64,000 bases of DNA from assembly GCA_033032865.1 (NCBI GenBank), contig JAWHQI010000121.1, positions 6,510,001 through 6,574,000 on the forward strand. The letters run 5' to 3'. The notes beneath the pieces are model-generated. The model was not told where the DNA came from, ran no database searches, and was given only the letters and a program-made list of their open reading frames with translations. Every line of letters starts with the position of its first letter. Position 1 is the first letter of the stretch. Positions 19,726 to 30,481 of the stretch are shown in pieces. This DNA comes from Dactylorhiza incarnata. Its lineage: Eukaryota > Streptophyta > Magnoliopsida > Asparagales > Orchidaceae. Made by a program: the position numbers and the translations under genes.

Positions 19726-21516
19726 GACGTGAAATACGTCGTGAAGATTCCCCAGTTCAGCTGGCAGAGACAGCCTATATGCAGCAGGGCCAATCATTTC
19801 TATGACTTGATACATGCATAAGTAGCGAGGGTCCAGCTTTCTCTGCTTCTTTATCCGGGAGATCCCATGCATTGGTCTAATCTTCAGGAATACCATCTCT
19901 CCTACGTTGAATTCTACCAGTCGATGACGTGCATCGTAATATTTCGCTTGGCGGCTCTGTGTTTCTAGCATTCAGTCTCGGATTAATCTAATCGCTTTTG
20001 TGGTGTCGTCTATGTAGGTAACCCCTAAAGCTTCTAGGTCCTCATCCTATGCCCATGATAACGGTGTTCGACAACGTCTTCCGTAGAGGGCCTCGTATGG
20101 TGCCATCTTGATGCTTGCCTGGAAGCGTTGTATGAAAATTTTGCCAAGGGAAGTACCTGCTCCCAAGGTTCGTTGTGTTCCACTATGCATAGTCGGAGGA
20201 GGTCTTCCATTGTTCGGTTCGTCCAATCTGTTTTCCCATCAGTTTGGGGATGGAAAGCGGTGCTAAAAGCCAATCTGGTTCCCAGATAGGCTTGCACCCT
20301 CGTCCATTCTTTCGAAGTAAAGTGCCCGTCGCGGTCAGACATGATCGACTTGGGTATCCCATGAAATTAGACTACTTGTTCTATAAAAAGCTGGGCTAAG
20401 ATGTCGACACCGTCGCCTTGTCGGTTTGGGATAAAACGGGCCATTTTGGTGAGGCAATCTACTACGGCCCATATTGAGTCATTCCCTGCACAAGATCGGG
20501 GTAAGCCATGGACGAAGTCCATGGAGATATCTTCAAACTTCCATTCTGGTATGGGCAGGGGTTGTAGCAAACCTCCTGGACTACGACATTCTACCTTGAC
20601 CATTTGACAGGTTTGGCAGTGCGCCACATAATTGGTGACGTCCCTCTTCATACCTGGCCAGTACAACGTTCTTCATAGATCTGTATATATTTTTACTACT
20701 CCCGGGTGAATTGAATACCTTGATTGATGTGCCTCGCAGAGTATCTCCTCCCGAATTCCTCCGGCAGAGGGGATGAATATACAGTGTTCGTACTGCAGGA
20801 TGCCATCATATAGATTGTAGTCTTTCGGAGCATTGTGTTGCAGGGTCTAAATGATTGGGGCCGCTTCTACGTCGATCCCCTGTGCCTCTCGTATTCTGTC
20901 TCTAATGTCACATTGTATCTCCATCCAGTATAGTTGGGCCTGGTAGTCCATCGGGTTCCTGCGTGTAATAGGGATGATGTCTAAGTCTGTCTAGGATTTG
21001 ACCAACTCTTCTGGTATCATTTATAGCCAATTCCCGGTCACTGGAGGTTGCCGACTTATGGCATCCGCAACCTTATTGGCCTTGCCAGGGTGGTTTTGGA
21101 GGGAGAAGTCGTAATCGCATAGGAATTCCAACCACCGACGCTGTCGAAGATTTAGCTCTTTCTAGGTGAAGATGTATTTGAGGCTCTTGTGGTCGGAGAA
21201 GATCTCTCATCTTATTCCGTATAGATAATGCCTCCAGACTTTTAGCGCGAACACTACAACACCCAGTTCCAGGTCATGGGTTGCGTAGTTTAACTCTTGA
21301 GGCTTTAACTGCCGTGAGACGTAGGTGACTACCCTGCCATGCTGCATTAGTATGGCTCCTAACCCCTTCAGTGATGCGTCGATGTAGATTTGGAATCCCT
21401 CAGTGCCTATGGGGTGTCAGAATCAGACCAGATGTCAGCCGGTTCTTTAGTTCTGCGAACGCTGCCTCGCATTCGGGTGTCCATTGGAACATTGTATCCT
21501 TCTTGGTGAGGGAGGT
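19726..21516 (-). pseudogene. Chromovirus (Tekay-like) pol remnant: RNase H and integrase
   Basis: Read on the minus strand from 21516: an RNase H segment (about 21390-21190) with I-D-A-S, Y-V-S-R-Q-L and an H-D-L-E-L-like motif, then D-H-K-S-L-K-Y, then integrase (about 20680-19726) with Y-W-P-G-M-K, a C-x-x-C finger end, M-D-F-V-x-G-L-P, S-D-R-D and the H-P-Q-T-D-G loop. The C-terminal segment F-L-K-I-R-P-M ... Y-R-L-S-L-P is typical of Tekay/Del chromoviruses. Where the catalytic Glu is expected (Q-T-D-G-x-T-E-R-T) the sequence has T-D-W-T, so Glu is now Asp. Frame breaks separate the pieces. The fragment is bounded by the LTR piece at 19725 and by GAG-2 at 21517. Dead copy. Confidence 0.85.
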
Positions 21517-22948
21517 TGATGAGTCCCAATTATATACGCATTTTCAGACTCATCTAGGCTAGTTTTCCTGCATCTGTACTTCAGTTTTTGTCCATATTCT
21601 CTTTATTCATGCTTTTATTTGAAGTACATATTTATGCCTGTTTTTGTGTGCAAGTGCGCACTTTATTGTTGGGGGTAAGAACTTTGTGCTCTCCATTGTA
21701 TTTTCCTTATTCTGGTGCTGCTGGAAGTGTTTTCCCAGCGGGTGCTTGGGCTGTGAATGGGGGTTGATCTCCATTGTGCCAGAATTCATATCTGCATGAA
21801 TCGCACGATTGTGTGTTTTCTTGACGCTCGGACGACTGCGATCGTGCACTCATGATGACCGGCAAAATGGACCCTCAGAGTTTACTCGTGCATTTTGACG
21901 CACGGGCAGGTTCGCCCGTGCGTGAGTAAAACGCACAGGAGCGTTCCTCCTTCTCAGGCACACCTGCTGCGCTTAAGTTTCGCACGGTTCATGCACGGTC
22001 GTGCGTTCGACCGTGCGTGACCAATTTTCTGATCTTTTTCTATAAAAGTTGCAGCTTTGGCCCTAAACCGGGGGAAGTCCGTACACGCCGTACAGCTGCA
22101 CCGTTTTCACCACTTCCACTGAGGTTTCGTCCCCTTGGGCCTCCTCCATCATCCTCAAGCTCTAAGGAGAGGGATTCAACCCTACATCCATCAAGATCCA
22201 AGGAGAAGAGAGCTAGGTCGTTTCTGGATCGTGAGACAAAGAAGACGGGCCATTTGAGGGTAGTGACAACCTTCTCTACCCCGGACGCAGTTGAGGACCG
22301 AGCTTGGATGCAGACTGACAACCCAGTGATTCCAACCGTGAATCTTCAACAAGACTTTGGATTCGGTCGATTCCTTGCACTCTTCCCTTTTATTGTGATG
22401 AATGTAACTAGATCTCTTATGTATTGATGATGTGCACTATGAATCTTGCTTTGTAATATTAATTTCATGTTTATGAGATTATATTTTGTTCATGTGTGTA
22501 TGAGGTGCGCCGTCACCATTTTTTTCAATTCCGCCGTCATGATCGTGTGCCGCACTAGCAATTGCTAGTGGCGTGCTTGTCGACGAGGTGCTTGCGACCC
22601 TCATTTTGTTTGCCTACTCGTCCATCCGCCCTTACGAAGTAGCGCGCTCTAGGCCTACATAGTTTCCATCCCGCCAAGCGAAGCTTTGCATAGCGGCATT
22701 GCATAGGAGTAGTTGTAATATTTTCTCTTTATTTCCGCCAACCAAAACCTATGTTTCCGCATCCCATCCGATAAAAGGACTTCGATCTCAAGTCCTTTCT
22801 CAATAGTTAGCTCCACCTTACTGTGTTCCTTCGAGATTCGATACTCGGGGATTACTCCTCGTTTTATATTACTTGAACGATCGGTATACTGCCGTTTCGT
22901 GCCGCAGTCTAGCTACAGCCTATAGCGGCATGTAGGATTTGCGCATCA
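21517..22948 (+). repeat. GAG-2 5' LTR
   Basis: This 1432-bp LTR begins TGATGAGTCC and ends GCGCATCA. U3 (21790-22020) has CACG-core inverted repeats: GCACGGGC/GCCCGTGC (21900-21921) and GCACGGTCG/CGACCGTGC (21993-22016). TATAAAAG is at 22041-22048. Confidence 0.9.
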
Positions 22949-22954
22949 AGTTTT

Positions 22955-22972
22955 TGGCGCCGTTGTCGGGGA
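22955..22972 (+). promoter_or_regulatory. GAG-2 primer binding site
   Basis: TGGCGCCGTTGTCGGGGA, the same class as GAG-1 with two base differences, follows the LTR by six bases. Confidence 0.8.
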
Positions 22973-23162
22973 ACACAAACGTGTTAGTTTTCTGGAGAGG
23001 GAGAATTTGAGTGAGAAGCCCTTCCATTTGTGTATTGCATTCTTTTGTTTTATTTCTTCTTATTCTGTTTTCCTGTTTTTATTAGGTTGTTTGGTAAATT
23101 TTTGTTGGGTGTATTATTTTGCACAATAGTGTTTTCTGTTTGAATCTTTTTATCTCCACATA

Positions 23163-24019
23163 ATGTGGGCTTCATTTAATATTCGTTGCCGTTTTTGTGG
23201 AGATATCTCTCATGCTAGTGATAGATGTCCAAAGGGAGATAGTAGCCCTAGCACTCAAGGCCCAGTATATGGAGCATCGACTTCGTCTGGTACTCCATAT
23301 GGTGCACGTAAGTCCTATGGCTATTCTGCTACGCCTTTACCATCATTCTTCTTTTCGGCTTCAGCACCCGCTGTGCCAAAGAAGCCCGTAAGGCAGTGTT
23401 TGTTTTGTCAGGCACAGATCATGCTTTGAAGGATTGTGCTGATTATCTTCGCCAATTGGATGAGGACGTCGAGCCGGATATCCGGATCATTCCGACTCCT
23501 ACTTCTGACAGCACACCTTCAACATATGGTTATGTGTCCGTGTCACCTTCACATTTTGAAGGGTATGGCGTGGACACGGCCACCAGATGTGTGGCTGATC
23601 TGGGCACTGACACGACTGAGCCCATCTCTAGTGTACATCCATCTCCTAGCGTAGAATCGATTCTTTGTGAGGAATCAGTGCTGGACTTTTATCCAAGCAC
23701 CCTTCCTCCCCCTATTGTGCATTCTATTACATTTATTCCCGATGACATTGTTGAGGATGTGTTGCAAGATGAGGCTAACGATCTAAGTGTGCCTTCTCCT
23801 ATGGAGGAGGACAACCTTCTGGCTGAAGAGGAGTTTTCCTCAGCACCAGTGGAGGAAGTCCAAATCGTAGGCATGGTCACTGTCGATCTCGCCGAACCTT
23901 GTAGCATTGATGACAATGCCGACATTATTTTACTTCCCCAACCTGATGGGAGTGAGACTGGGACCACTCCCCCGATTGATTTTTTATGTTCTTCATTGTT
24001 GGAACAACCCTATTACTAA
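23163..24019 (+). pseudogene. GAG-2 gag-like protein, frameshifted inside a zinc knuckle
   Basis: The frame from ATG 23163 carries a CCHC knuckle (C-R-F-C-G-D-I-S-H-A-S-D-R-C) and a Ser/Tyr/Pro-rich linker. It enters a second knuckle as C-L-F-C-Q, then runs to a stop at 23429. The adjacent frame supplies the missing half (T-D-H-A-L-K-D-C) and continues to 24019, so about one base was lost near 23410. The second knuckle matches the single knuckle of GAG-1. The C-terminal region is acidic and contains E-T-G-T-T-P-P-I-D-F, also in GAG-1. There is no protease or RT. Likely role in its intact form: RNA-binding gag. Broken here. Confidence 0.65.
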
Positions 24020-24096
24020 TTTGGGATAGGATCACTATTGTATTAACTAGGATCAAGTTGACCCAATTGTATAGTCTAAGATTCAAGATTTTAGGC

Positions 24097-25556
24097 TGTT
24101 AGAATTGTTAGAACTTAAGAAAAAGTTAAGTTTTCAGTGCTTGACAAATGGCATGTGGCGTTCGACGAATGTTGATCAGTGCTCGACAAATGACATCCGG
24201 CGTTCGACTAATTCCGTTCGACAGCCTGAAGAATTTCAGCCAGCCAGTGTTCGACTTTCTCTTATCAGTGCTCGACAAATGTCGACCAGCGTTCGACGAA
24301 TTCCATCCAGCGCTCGACAAATACTCTTCTGACGACAAATTCAATTCCAGAGTATTTATTTCTTAAGGTTAAGTTATTTGAAACTCTCTGACACAGATAG
24401 ATGACCTTAACGGATCTATTCAAATCTTTTGGACGTATTCAGTCAGTTATACAAGGATATCTTATTCATTTATTATATCTGATTATTTCTCCTTTCCAAG
24501 AAAGAGAATAGCCGTTGACATTTAATGCCAAGGCATCTTTCACGGCAAAAGGAATTGAAAGGACATGCCAAAATTGTTTTTGGTGGCTGTTGCAGTTCCA
24601 AGAAGGATTTAAGTCAGAATCATATATTTCTTAAAAAAAAGGTTTGAATTTTGAAAGTGTGAAGTCATCTGAAGAAGAAAGATTTTTATTAAGAAGTCGA
24701 TTCTTTTCTTCATATATATCAAGAGAAACTTTCATCATTCTTGGTTAGTCTCTCTGTTATCAAAGAAGAAGAGAAGAACGGAAAAGGATTAGAAAAAGGA
24801 GAGGAAGAAGAATATTTATTCAGAGATCATACATCCAGTCTTCTACTTCCTCACTACAGCAACTTCATCTTTCTGAGAACAACATTTCACTTTCTTAGAT
24901 CTGCTGCAAGTTCAAAGTTCTCCAAAGAGCAACAACAAATCTGAAGAATCATTGTCTTCCAGATTAATCTGCTAAAAGAGGACTACTGTGTTAAAGAAAG
25001 CCTCATCCTCAAGCTGGAAATAACTTCAATCAGACAGGGGGAGCTTTCATCATCAACACCATTTGTCTTCTCTCTGAATATTGACATAGAAGAACATTCT
25101 AACCTTTTCTTACCTCATCTTGTACAAGGTTAATTCTCCCTTCAAAAGTTTATCCAGTAGTGGCAAGACAGCTTATCAAAAAATCTTTGAGTGGTTTTTA
25201 AGCACCTTATCAAAAGCTTATTGGTGTGTGGACACCTTATCAAAATCTCCTTGGTGCTAGGGCACCTGGTCAACCCTCCTAGTGAATTCCTACCAAGGGT
25301 GGTAGAAGAGTGGACTACCCAGATTTATTGGGGAACCACTTTAGCTTCTTGTGTCTTCTGTGCTTGATTATTATTCTCTGTGCTGTGTTGTGTGATTTTG
25401 CTCTTACTTATTCATCTTTCTGTTTTCCTTTTTATATCACACTGTTTACACATATACTTAACCGTATTTTTAATTCCTCTATAAAAACTAATCAAAAGTT
25501 TCAATACGCTATTCACCCCCCTCTAGAGTAACTTAAGATCTAAACCTCCACTTTCA
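24097..25556 (+). repeat. Copia-2 5' LTR
   Basis: The right end (CTCCACTTTCA) is fixed by the primer site. The left end is inferred from the first TGTTAGAATTG and could be off by a few bases. U3 (24145-24345) carries about eight TTCGAC/CTCGACA words, including TCGACA-AA-TGTCGA (24272-24285). A TATATAT at 24713 is a weak TATA candidate. GGGGAACCACT is at 25330-25340. Confidence 0.75.
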
Positions 25557-25558
25557 AT

Positions 25559-25570
25559 TGGTATCAGAGG
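25559..25570 (+). promoter_or_regulatory. Copia-2 primer binding site, tRNA-Met(i)
   Basis: TGGTATCAGAGG, one mismatch at the last base from the standard TGGTATCAGAGC, lies two bases after the LTR as in Copia-4. Confidence 0.85.
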
Positions 25571-25672
25571 AAGTTGATTCTTTACAGGCTAACACCTGAA
25601 TCACAAAGATCAATTAGATCTTAAAATTCACTCAGAGTTCTTTTGTTTCTTAATTTTTCTTATTTAAAACTC

Positions 25673-27751
25673 ATGGCACAAAACAAAGAATATTCCAGCA
25701 CAAGACCTCCTATGTGCAATCTCAATAAGTTTGCACTATGGAAAGCAAGGATTAAATTATACATGAACTCTATTGATGAGGAAATATTCAATGTTATCTT
25801 GACAGGACCTCCTACTCCCACAACATCAACAAGTACTACTGCAGCAACAGACAACACTGCTGTTCCACCTCCTGAATGGACTGAAGCCCAGAAAAAGTAG
25901 AGGAGTGCTGATGCAAGGGCTATGAACATTCTGGTTCAAACTATGTCTGATGACATATTCCAGAAAGTTGTGGACTGCACCTCAGAAAGAGAGATATGGG
26001 AATCTCTCAACAATTTGGTGGCAGGCTCAGCAGATGAAAGAAAAGATAGAAGATCTCATCTGATTTCTCAATATGAGAACTTCAAAAAGGGAGAAGCTGA
26101 AAATGTTGCTGACATGTACAATAGGCTCAGCCTCATAATAAATGAGCTGAAGTCTTTGGACAAAGTGATCTCCCTCACTGAGATCAATGACAAAATTCTT
26201 ATGTGCTTCCCCAGCACATGGGACTCCAGAATCTTGCCAATCAAAGAAGCCAGAAGTCTAAATGAGATGACCACTGAAGTTCTGTTGGGCAAGCTCAAAT
26301 CTTATGAGCAGTTCATCAAGGCTAGGGAAGCTGAGGAATCCACTTCATCTCCAGCACCCAAGAAGGAAAGAAGTATAGCCTTCAAGGCTGCAGAAGAAGA
26401 AGGAAAGACTCCTAACAATGAGGAGTTGATGGGTTTGATAGCCAAAAGATTTTATAAAATGACTAAGAAAGATTTCAGGAAAAAGTCATCCAGAAGCCAT
26501 GACAAGCCAAGGTATGACAAAAATCATTCTAATGAAATTATATGTTTTGGTTGCAGGAAACCAGGACACATTGCTCCTGAATGTCCAGAAAATCAAAACA
26601 AAAAGGACAGGAAGGAAAGGAGAAGAGAAAAGGAAGAAAAGAAGAGCTCCAGCAAATCTTCGTCCCACTCTCACAAAAAGAAGGGAAGAGGATTTGTAGC
26701 TAAATCCTGGAGTGAAACAGAGTATGAGTCAGAATCTTCATCATGCTCATCTGATGAAGAGGAAATAAAAGAAAATGACCAATGCTTAATGGACATCTAT
26801 GACTGAGACAGTGAGTCACAATCTACATCATCATTCAGCTCCAGTGATGATGAAGAAGAAAGGAACTTCTGCATGATGGCAATCAATGCCTCAGCCAACA
26901 ATTCTGATAAAGAGGAATCAGGATCAAAAGCAGAAGATGAAACTGATCAGGTAATATCTAAATTTGATTTCAATTCTGTTGATTTCAAGGATGATTTCAA
27001 AATCCTTTGCTTTGACTTAATAAAATCTGAGAAGGAAATCATCTCTCTCAGAAGTAAGTTAGCTGAAATGAATGATGTAAGTGAAGAGAATGCAAATCTT
27101 AAGAAAGATTTGGCTGCCTCTAGAGAACAAATTATTCTCCTTGAGAATAAACTTTCTGAGGCCAAGATATTTGAAGAATCCCTAAATGGGAGAAGTATCA
27201 AACTGATGGACATCACAAGCACAGTCAATGCTAGACTCAATAATAGCAAACTAGGCTTGGGTGCCTCATCAAGTGAGCCATCTCTGATTAAGAGAAACAT
27301 CCTCTCCACACCCATAAAATTCATCTCTGCTAAGAGAAAAGAGGCTGCAGAAAGAGGTAAAGATATTTCAAGCAAGCTTGTTAAGGTTAAAAGAATTCAG
27401 AAGAATTCGTCGAATGGAGCCCGACAAAAAGATATAAATCTGTCGAACGGAGCTCGACAAAAACTGAGAACAGATTTTCAGTATAGTTATCATATGAACG
27501 GCGCTCGACAAAATCAAGCACATTTGTCGAACGGCAGTCGACAAATTCATCCAAATTTGTCGAACAGACACTATACAGGAAATCTTAGGAATTCTAATTC
27601 TAAACAAACCAAAAATCCTTTTACTGAATGGATAATACCTCCAAAGAGATATCATCCACAAGGCTATAAGGACCAGCCTGAAATATCATTTATTTTTGAA
27701 TTTTGTGGTAACATGAAAGGACCCAAGGTAGTCTGGGTCAAAAACAACTAG
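25673..27751 (+). pseudogene. Copia-2 gag, one frame with two internal stops
   Basis: The frame from ATG 25673 is readable for 693 codons except for TAG (25898-25900) and TGA (26804-26806). The N-terminal half is the Sirevirus-type gag (W-K-A-R-I, D-D-I-F, an E-R-x-D-R-R-x-x-L segment). A CCHC knuckle, C-F-G-C-R-K-P-G-H-I-A-P-E-C, lies near 26545. A strongly charged region and a coiled-coil-like segment (about 26940-27200) follow. Residues encoded by about 27400-27560 repeat S-N-G-A-R-Q; the DNA beneath repeats the TGTCGA/TCGACA word of this element's own LTR. The protein ends with a V-V-W-V-K-N-N motif at TAG 27749-27751. This is nucleocapsid plus capsid in function; broken here by point nonsense changes. 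Confidence 0.85.
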
Positions 27752-28957
27752 TTTATGTTTTTGTCTTTGCAGGTACACAACTATCCAAAGATACATGAGA
27801 AATGGTATCTGGACAGTGGCTGTTCAAAGCACATGACAGGAAACAAGGCCAACCTGAACAACTACAAGACAAAGCTTGGACCCAAGGTGATCTTTGGAGA
27901 CTCCAACTGTGGTCAAACCAAAGGCTATGGTCAAATTAAAGTTGGAGAAGTAACATTCAAGGAAGTAACCTATGTGAAGGGTCTAAAGCACAACCTCATC
28001 AGCATAAGTCAGTTATGTGATGAAGGTTATCAGGTAAATCTGAAATTTGTTTATTTAATGAGCTAAGCAAATCTAGTGAATTATGGCATAAAAGATTAGG
28101 ACATGTAAACCTTAGGACCATTGCTAAACTATCTAAGGATAATCTTGTTAGAGGTTTGCCATCAAGATCATATAAGAAAGAAGGTCTTTGTAGGGCATGT
28201 TAATTAGGTAAGCAAACTAAAAATAGTTTAAATCATTATCTAAAAGTGATTCACCTAGAATCTTATATTTGCTACATATGGACCTCTTTGGACCTATAGC
28301 AATAAAGAGCCTAGGGGGGGGGGGGGGAGTCTTACACTCTAGTTATTGTAGATGACTTCTCTAGATTCACTTGGGTGTTCTTTTTGAGAGAAAAGTCAGA
28401 TAACTTTAAAGTTCTTACAGACTTTCTTAAGAGCATACAGATTGAGTACTCTAATGTAGTTGCATTGATCAGAAGTGATCATGGCACTGAGTTTGAGTCT
28501 CTTCTCATGCAAGAATTCTGTGAGAAGGAAGGTATCAGGCATTGTTTCTCAGCTCCTAGGACTCCTCAACAAAATGGGGTAGTTGAAAGAAAAAATAGAA
28601 CTCTAATTGAATCAGCAAGAACATTGTTTGTAGATGCTAATTTGCCCCTATCTTTTTGGGCAGAGGCTGTTAACACAGCAAACTATGTTCTGAATAGAAG
28701 TTTGATACACAAACTTAAGGGTAAAACTCCCTATGAATTACTCAAAGGGAAGAAACCTACAGTTGACTACTTTAGAACTTTTGGCTGTAGATGTTTTGTT
28801 CATAACAATGATAAGAAATACCTTAGAAAATTTGAACCAAAATCTGAAGAAGGAATTTTCTTAGGATATTCAGTAGTCAGTAAAGCATATAGGATATTCA
28901 ATAAATCTACCCTTAAAATTGAAAAATCTATGCATGTTTCTTTTGATGAAACTAACA
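27752..28957 (+). pseudogene. Copia-2 protease and integrase, broken
   Basis: Directly after the gag stop and a pyrimidine-rich TTTGCAG, the frame encodes aspartic protease (W-Y-L-D-S-G-C-S-K-H-M-T-G near 27810). A deletion near 28040 removes the following linker and shifts the frame into a GAG-pre-integrase finger (L-W-H-K-R-L-G-H), with a stop replacing a residue after C-R-A-C. A run of 13 G at about 28315-28327 interrupts the core. The frame from about 28360 then gives integrase with R-S-D-H-G-T-E-F and Q-Q-N-G-V-V-E-R-K-N-R-T, catalytic Asp and Glu present. It stops where the Copia-5R LTR begins at 28958; the last four residues of the open frame come from that LTR. Confidence 0.88.
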
Positions 28958-29050
28958 TGAAAGTGCACAGTTAATCTCACTAGAATTCTCCAGGGAGGGG
29001 GGGGGGGGGTGAATAGAGATTTAAGATATTTTTGTGCAAAGTTAATATTT

Positions 29051-29118
<68 letters not shown>

Positions 29119-30328
29119 TGATCACAGATTAGAGCTTTCCACACACCAACAAGAATTAAACAAATACAGAAAGTAAATAAGAAGAAAAATCACAGCACAA
29201 CACAAAGAAATATAGTTGTTCCCCAAACTTTGGGTAGTCCACTCTTCTACCCCCTTGGTAGGAATTCACTAACTTGCACTGAGTCTTTTGATAAGGAGAC
29301 TCTTAGAACCACCCTGAGTCTTTTGATAAGGAGACTCTTAGAACCAACTGAGTCTTTTGAAAAGGAGACTCTTAGAACCAGTACAACTGAATTTTTTGAA
29401 GAGAGATTCTAAAAACTCTTTTACAATGTTTAAATAAGAATAAGAAGAAGAAAGAAATAAAGACAAGAATGATTCTTCTTCCTAGCAAGAAGATTGGAAG
29501 CACAAGAAGTAGTGAATTAAATCTCTCTTCTATAGTGAGAAGGAGATTGTAAGCTTTTCAGAATTTTGCAGCAATGTGGCTTCAGAAGCAGGAGAAGATG
29601 GAAGCTAGATGGTTGCTGCAGGGCTATTTCTCAATTCTCTCTTTTTCACTTGGGAGCTCTTCCTCTTTTTCAAATGTAAAAATGGTGGATCACTTCTCTA
29701 CATTCTCTGTCAACCTTCTCCATTTTATAGCTCTGTGTATTAAAATAACACTATAGGAGAGTAATCAATTAGCAGACAGAGTGTTAGAAAGATAGAAATA
29801 TTTCCATAATAATTATATCAATAGAAGGAAAGAATTCATTCCAATTTCAAATAATGTCCATAATGGATTTAATCAAATTAGCCAAGAATCTAATAGAGGA
29901 AAAGAATGATTCAGAACGGCTATAAAGCATAAATTGATTCCATATAGATCAGATCCATAAAAGAAGGAAAGAGATCTGGCGGTTTTGAATTCTGTTATAG
30001 AAATCGATGTGCGTCGATTACTATTCGACGTAAGCGACAAATTCAACCTGGCTGGACGTCGAGAGGAGAATAAGGAAGGTAGCGTCGATAACTATTCGAC
30101 GGAAGCGTCGACTTCTCCAGATGCGTTGACTAGAAATCAGAGTAGCGTCGATAACAATTACGTCGAATTCTTCTTAGAGTTACTTCGACTCATTCAGAAA
30201 TAAACGTCGACTATATTTCGACGTTGCGTCGAATACTATTCGACGCATATTCACTTAACCTTGTTTTTCATTCTTAGAACTTATCTTTAACTCATTTCTA
30301 GGGGTTAAGAGAAATCATTTCCCCGACA
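28958..30328 (-). repeat. Copia-5R 3' LTR
   Basis: A 1371-bp LTR, beginning (minus sense) TGTCGGGG at 30328 and ending GTGCACTTTCA at 28958. U3 has a cluster of GCGTCGA words (30250-29998), including the perfect inverted repeat GCGTCGAATA-C-TATTCGACGC (30226-30246). A minus-strand TATAAAAT is complement of 29722-29729. Three tandem copies of a GAGTCTTTTGATAAGGAGAC-like word lie at 29281-29400. A homopolymer of 13 G is at about 28997-29009. Confidence 0.9.
29049..29117. repeat. AT/GT dinucleotide microsatellite
   Basis: About 17 AT repeats are followed by about 16 GT repeats inside the Copia-5R LTR. The related LTR fragment has only a short AT run at the same place (19620-19636), so the tract expanded in this copy. 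Confidence 0.95.
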
Positions 30329-30343
30329 ATCTCCCCCTATTTG
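30329..30343 (-). promoter_or_regulatory. Copia-5R polypurine tract
   Basis: In minus sense AAATAGGGGGAGAT lies immediately ahead of the LTR start, the expected plus-strand priming site. Confidence 0.8.
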
Positions 30344-30481
30344 TCTTAACCCTATTTAGAGGGAAATTGTACTAGCATTTAATCATCACATCACATCATT
30401 TGTAGAGAAAAGAAATATGTCAAACAATCAGAAGAGAAATTAGAATAAGAAAGTATATAAGTAATTGTCTTTTACAAGAAA

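Larger units (their letters stand above)
21517..24096 (+). mobile_element. GAG-2: second gag-only LTR element, 3' part displaced
   Basis: An LTR (21517-22948), TGGCGCC primer site and a frameshifted gag-like ORF are followed by the Copia-2 LTR at about 24097. The 3' LTR is not in the window and would be expected beyond the nested block. It inserted into the chromovirus remnant. It shares with GAG-1 the LTR termini, the downstream LTR half, the primer site and the gag C-terminal motif, but the U3 sequences are unrelated. Confidence 0.75.
24097..28957 (+). mobile_element. Copia-2: decayed Sirevirus-type Copia element, 5' two-thirds
   Basis: LTR, tRNA-Met primer site, long gag with coiled-coil region, then protease and integrase, cut at 28957 by the Copia-5R LTR. 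RT, RNase H, any accessory ORF and the 3' LTR must lie beyond the nested block, outside the window. Several stops and frameshifts show it is older than Copia-4. Confidence 0.85.
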
